From Sulfurimonas sp. (GTDB taxonomy: Bacteria > Campylobacterota > Campylobacteria > Campylobacterales > Sulfurimonadaceae): a stretch of DNA of 9,222 nucleotides. The stretch's first letter is position 1; every line of letters begins with the position of its first letter. The stretch spans positions 69,265-78,486 of the forward strand of contig NVUO01000006.1 of assembly GCA_002733155.1 (NCBI GenBank). The letters are read 5' to 3'. Below are positions 6,380-9,222 of this stretch, piece by piece. The notes below the pieces were generated by a model that worked only from the letters and a program-made list of their open reading frames with translations, had not been told where the DNA came from and did not search any database. The position numbers and the translations under genes are program-made.

Positions 6380-6445
6380 TATCTCGTCAAATCTGAACAA
6401 GTCCAGCTTTGCCTCAGTCACTAAAGCTACGCCTTTGGCGAGATA
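6380..6445. repeat. 66-bp palindromic element between rpmE and rsmI
   Basis: The ends form inverted repeats, TATCTCGTCAAA (6380–6391) and TTTGGCGAGATA (6434–6445), matching at 11 of 12 positions; the mismatch would be a G·U pair in the minus-strand RNA. Inside is a second inverted repeat, AGCTTT (6405–6410)/AAAGCT (6423–6428), and a small CGCC/GGCG stem at 6430–6440 that competes with the outer stem. The element fills nearly all of the 87-nt rpmE–rsmI gap and has no U-run. It is more GC-rich than its surroundings. It resembles a small REP- or MITE-like dispersed element, but only one copy is in view. Confidence 0.6.
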
Positions 6446-6464
6446 AAACATTAAAGTATAAAGA

Positions 6465-6665
6465 CTATTTTTTAGCGTAACGAGCGTTAAATTTCTCGAT
6501 TCTACCAGCTGTATCAACCATACGCTCTGAACCTGTAAAGAATGGGTGACATTCATTACAAATATCAATTTTTACTGTATCTTGAGCAGCTTTATTTTCA
6601 AAAGTGTTTCCGCATGCACATGTTACAGTACAAATTACGAATTCTGGGTGTAAATCTTTTTTCAT
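6465..6665 (-). CDS. rpmE: 50S ribosomal protein bL31, zinc-binding form
   Basis: The 66-residue protein [10 protein letters not shown]… matches bacterial bL31 over its full length and is very close to the C. jejuni version from memory. Zinc ligands Cys16, Cys18, Cys36 and Cys39 are all present, so this is the C+ type that also stores zinc. The conserved HPFFTGSE lies at 40–47. I chose the ATG at 6665: AAAGG (6677–6673) precedes it by seven bases and the length equals that of homologues. An ATG at 6683 would add MSKGKI, but it lies in the leader just before the Shine–Dalgarno sequence. The gene has its own promoter and a structured leader. Confidence 0.96.
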   Translation of the reverse strand: MKKDLHPEFVICTVTCACGNTFENKAAQDTVKIDICNECHPFFTGSERMVDTAGRIEKFNARYAKK

Positions 6666-6681
6666 TATTTTGCCTTTTGAC

Positions 6682-6735
6682 ATTCGTCTCGGTGCGAATA
6701 TCTATATATTTTTTTATTCCGTATGGGTGCGGAAT
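6682..6735 (-). promoter_or_regulatory. Tandem hairpins in the rpmE 5' leader
   Basis: Two adjacent hairpins share a pattern. On the minus strand the first (6735–6716) is ATTCCG-CACCCATA-CGGAAT, and the second (6699–6682) is ATTCG-CACCGAGA-CGAAT. Both have 8-nt loops starting CACC, and they are separated by an A/T-rich stretch. The second ends four bases before the rpmE Shine–Dalgarno sequence. With the predicted promoter just upstream, both lie in the leader mRNA. They could be an operator for bL31 or another translational regulator; this is inference. Confidence 0.5.
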
Positions 6736-6748
6736 TATGTTAAATGGA

Positions 6749-6777
6749 ATTGTATCTAAATTTATCTTATTTATCAA
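6749..6777 (-). promoter_or_regulatory. Sigma-70-type promoter for rpmE
   Basis: On the minus strand TTGATA (6777–6772) and TACAAT (6754–6749) are separated by exactly 17 bp, close to the consensus. The predicted transcription start near 6742 gives a leader of about 77 nt that opens with the tandem hairpins. It probably drives rpmE, rsmI and the following genes. Confidence 0.65.
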
Positions 6778-6835
6778 TCATGAAAAAAACTGAAACCACT
6801 GCAAGTAAAATTGAACCTAGCTGTAATTAAATTTA

Positions 6836-8572
6836 CTAAAGATTTTTAATTAAACTTGAAAGTTCCTCTTTTAAGATACTTTTATCATCTAATGACAATT
6901 CATTAATATTATATGATAATTCAAATCCATTCTTTTTAATATCTAGGAGCTCTTTTTCTATTTCTTTTATCTTTTTTTCAACTACATAAAGTGATACTGG
7001 ACGCTTAAAACCTTTTAGCATTATCTCTTTGCTTTTTTTACATTCAAAACTATCAGATACTAAAAGTTGAGTCTCATTAGAGATTAATATTTCTTGTGGC
7101 TTTGCAGATGATTCTATTCGACTTGCTAAGTTTACAGATGAACCAATTATAGTATATTCAAGTCTATCTTTACTACCAAAATTTCCAACTGTACAATAAC
7201 CAGTATGTATACCAATTCTAACATCAAAAGGTTTTGTAAAGCCACTATTTTTCCATTTTTTGTGTAAAAAACTCATTCTCTCATTCATATCTAGTGCCAT
7301 ATTTACACAGGCTATGGCATCATCTTTAACACCCTTAGAGTATGGATCACCAAAAAACAGCATTATAGAATCACCTATATATTTATCAACTGTAGCTCCA
7401 TATTTTAAAGCTATTAATGTCATCTCATTTAAATAATCATTTAGTAGGTTACTTAAATCTTCAGATTCCATAGTATCTGTAATATCAGTAAAGCCTATAA
7501 TATCTGAAAAAAATATTGTTAATTTTTTACGCTTTGATGTTAGTGTTACATCTTGCTCACCTGAAAATATAGATTGATATACTTGAGGAGAAAGGTACCT
7601 TGAGAGTTTAGTTGATAATTTTTCTAACATCTCACTTTTACTTTTTTCTTCTATAAGATTTTCACGATTTTTAGCTTCTTCTTGTAACTTTATTAATGCC
7701 ATTTGCATACCAGTTATCATCTTATTAAAAGAGCTAGACAATCTGCCTACCTCATCATCTGAATAAACTTTAACTTGGTAAGAATAATCTTGTTTATGTG
7801 TTATATCTTCTGCAACTTTTGATAATTCTATAATAGGTCTAATAAGTTTATTGATAAAGAATAACGCTAAACTAGCTATTATAATAGCACCAATAAATAA
7901 AGTAAGAATAAACCATAGTTCATATTTTTTAAGAAGGTTTAAAAACTGTTCTTGATTTTGTTCTAACACTACTACTATTTTTGGTCTTGTATCAAGTGCT
8001 TTTCTTACAGTAATCTCATTTTCAAAACTATCCTCTTTAAATAACTCTTTAGTTTTATCTACAACTATATAATAGTGCCTATCTTCTGTGTTTTCATATA
8101 ATTTTATTAGATTTTTTAAAGAAAATTTCAATACTATTTTTGCAATTACAGATTTATCAAATGGTGAATATATATCTTGTGAAAAAAATGCTTTTATTTT
8201 ATCTTTTTTTAGTATCATCTTTGGATTACTTGATGCGATTATCACTCCGTTTTTATCATAAACAAAAAAATCCCCTTCAATACTAAGTTCTTTTTTTTTC
8301 TTCTCTAATAATATAGAAATTCTGCGATCTACATCTTTTGAAAATACATCGTTCATAATCTCAAGATTACTAATAAATAGCATATCTCTCTTAATCATAT
8401 TTATATATTGTTCCATATTTTCTATACTGAGGTCTAGTTGCATTTTTAACTCATGTTGAGTATTTTCATAATATTTTTTCCGAAGGGTATTACCAGCATA
8501 AACCATCAATATTATATACGGCATAAGGCTAACCGAAAGAATTAAAGAGACAATCTTTAATTTAAAACTCAT
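6836..8572 (-). CDS. Membrane-bound class III adenylate cyclase with periplasmic sensor and HAMP domain
   Basis: This enzyme would make cAMP from ATP in response to a periplasmic signal. Order within the 578-residue protein: TM1 (about 7–27); periplasmic region (28–218) with a Cache-like FFVYDKNGVIIASSN stretch at 102–116; TM2 (219–241); HAMP (about 241–293, with DEVGRLSSSFNKM at 273–285); coiled coil (about 293–320); cyclase domain (about 345–515). Catalytic residues look complete: metal-binding Asp357 (FFSD) and Asp401 (GDSI), and transition-state Asn481 and Arg485. Lys397 and Thr474 are the ATP-selecting pair of class IIIb cyclases; a guanylyl cyclase would have Glu and Cys. The start overlaps the binding-protein gene by 11 nt, so the two are probably coupled. 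The C-terminal helical tail (about 533–578) is of unknown role. Confidence 0.92.
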   Translation of the reverse strand: MSFKLKIVSLILSVSLMPYIILMVYAGNTLRKKYYENTQHELKMQLDLSIENMEQYINMIKRDMLFISNLEIMNDVFSKDVDRRISILLEKKKKELSIEGDFFVYDKNGVIIASSNPKMILKKDKIKAFFSQDIYSPFDKSVIAKIVLKFSLKNLIKLYENTEDRHYYIVVDKTKELFKEDSFENEITVRKALDTRPKIVVVLEQNQEQFLNLLKKYELWFILTLFIGAIIIASLALFFINKLIRPIIELSKVAEDITHKQDYSYQVKVYSDDEVGRLSSSFNKMITGMQMALIKLQEEAKNRENLIEEKSKSEMLEKLSTKLSRYLSPQVYQSIFSGEQDVTLTSKRKKLTIFFSDIIGFTDITDTMESEDLSNLLNDYLNEMTLIALKYGATVDKYIGDSIMLFFGDPYSKGVKDDAIACVNMALDMNERMSFLHKKWKNSGFTKPFDVRIGIHTGYCTVGNFGSKDRLEYTIIGSSVNLASRIESSAKPQEILISNETQLLVSDSFECKKSKEIMLKGFKRPVSLYVVEKKIKEIEKELLDIKKNGFELSYNINELSLDDKSILKEELSSLIKNL

Positions 8573-8969
8573 AAAGAATTCTTAGCTCTTGATTTACAGC
8601 GCTTATTGGTAAGTAACCTATAGCACCTTTAACATTTTGAATAAACAAACGCATAGAGTTATCTGAAGATTGAATTATTGGTGGGCTAATACCTTGGAAA
8701 TGTTGTTTAATCCAGTATCTGTTTAATTTTACTCTATTTATTTTTAAAACTTTTTTTTCAAATTCATCTCTTAGCTTTGCAGAAGATGATATATTTACAG
8801 GTACTATTTTAATATCTTTAACAAAATGTCTTTTCATCATAAAAATATCTCTGATTTGCTTTTGTGTAAGTTTATTAATTTGAACACTTTTATCTACAAC
8901 AACTGCATACTCTGATGCAAAAATATTTATACTAAGTAAAATAATTAGTATTGAAGTTTTAGCAATCAT
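8562..8969 (-). CDS. Small secreted PstS-like substrate-binding protein
   Basis: The 135-residue product has a signal peptide (about 1–18, ending INIFA) and then a short PBP-like domain of the PstS type. Visible family features are LTQKQIRDIFMMK (34–46), a conserved RYWIKQHFQG (84–93) and the ending GAIGYLP (115–121), typical of small phosphate-binding-protein-like proteins not tied to an ABC transporter. No permease or ATPase gene is adjacent, so a sensory or chaperone role in the periplasm is more likely than uptake; the ligand is unknown. I chose the ATG at 8969, whose A is also the last base of the preceding TGA (TGATG), over a TTG one codon upstream. It ends inside the start of the adenylate cyclase gene. 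Confidence 0.85.
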   Translation of the reverse strand: MIAKTSILIILLSINIFASEYAVVVDKSVQINKLTQKQIRDIFMMKRHFVKDIKIVPVNISSSAKLRDEFEKKVLKINRVKLNRYWIKQHFQGISPPIIQSSDNSMRLFIQNVKGAIGYLPISAVNQELRILYEF

Positions 8970-9222
8970 CAAAATAACACCGAAAAAGAGATAATAGACT
9001 TACTCAAATCAGAATTCGAATTAATTTGATACTCTGCTTTTATTGATATAGAATACATTGGTCTATAACTGTAGCCAAGTACACCTATATGGTTACTAGT
9101 ATCTAGCTCCCTGTCTTTAAAGTATTCATAACGTGTGACAATTGCATGTTTTTGATTAAAGTTATACATACCTTGTACATATCCACCAAACTGATAGTTG
9201 TTAGTATCTAAAGTTTTATTAT
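8969..9222 (-). CDS. Outer-membrane beta-barrel protein, C-terminal fragment
   Basis: The reading frame is open to the high-coordinate edge, giving the last 83 residues of a longer protein; the internal ATG at 9169 should not be taken as the start. The sequence alternates hydrophobic and polar residues in short strands (NNYQFGGYVQGMYNF, HAIVTRYEYF, HIGVLGYSYRP, YSISIKAEYQI) joined by polar turns. It ends SFSVLF, with the C-terminal phenylalanine used by BAM for outer-membrane insertion. It is therefore a barrel, probably a porin or DUF-type barrel; the class cannot be named from this part. Its stop overlaps the start of the binding-protein gene by one base, so the two are probably coupled. 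Confidence 0.8.
   Translation of the reverse strand, partial: NKTLDTNNYQFGGYVQGMYNFNQKHAIVTRYEYFKDRELDTSNHIGVLGYSYRPMYSISIKAEYQINSNSDLSKSIISFSVLF

Noticed and set aside
6377..6568. Minus-strand open frame of 63 codons whose stop overlaps the rsmI start
   Set aside because: Its first half is an out-of-frame reading of rpmE and its second half is the palindromic element. There is no Shine–Dalgarno sequence at its start. Kept only as a remark under the element.
6542..6793. Plus-strand open frame of 83 codons
   Set aside because: It is antisense to rpmE, its leader and its promoter, with a composition typical of non-coding AT-rich DNA.
6783..6835. T7 run on the minus strand after the adenylate cyclase gene as an intrinsic terminator
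   Set aside because: No stable GC-containing stem precedes the run, so it is not supported as a terminator.

Overview
The window is AT-rich, densely packed bacterial DNA in which every gene I can support lies on the minus strand, so transcription runs from high to low coordinates. The order rpmE – rsmI – rlmB-like – RodZ-like membrane protein – periplasmic protein – alaC-type aminotransferase – hom matches, from memory, the Campylobacter jejuni run Cj0155c to Cj0149c. With the AT-rich codon use this points to Campylobacterota (epsilonproteobacteria). A free-living, Sulfurimonas- or Arcobacter-like genus is a guess based on the partial formate-dehydrogenase-like gene and the class III adenylate cyclase.

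Layout in transcription order. (1) 9222–6836 is a tightly overlapping trio: the C-terminal end of an outer-membrane beta-barrel protein, a small secreted PstS-like binding protein, and a membrane-bound class III adenylate cyclase with a periplasmic sensor region and a HAMP domain. The overlaps (1 nt and 11 nt) suggest one sensory cassette. (2) 6835–6666 is a spacer with a good sigma-70 promoter and two similar hairpins in the presumed rpmE 5' leader. (3) 6665–3222 carries rpmE (zinc-type bL31), a 66-bp palindromic element, rsmI, an rlmB-type SPOUT methyltransferase, a RodZ-like bitopic protein and a secreted protein of unknown function. The last three genes are joined by GTGA and TAATG overlaps. 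(4) 3221–553 carries alaC and hom, amino-acid genes probably with their own promoter. (5) 552–186 is a repeat-rich spacer, followed by the first 61 codons of a cytoplasmic molybdopterin/[4Fe-4S] oxidoreductase of formate dehydrogenase or assimilatory nitrate reductase type.

The main unexplained structures are not genes. Six copies of one 28-bp palindrome (GTCAT…ATCTA) occur in the two spacers flanking hom, and their stems vary by compensatory base changes. A different 66-bp palindromic element sits between rpmE and rsmI. Two related hairpins precede the rpmE ribosome binding site. The best candidate for an under-described system is the barrel/binding protein/adenylate cyclase cassette. I see no CRISPR array, transposase, tRNA or rRNA.
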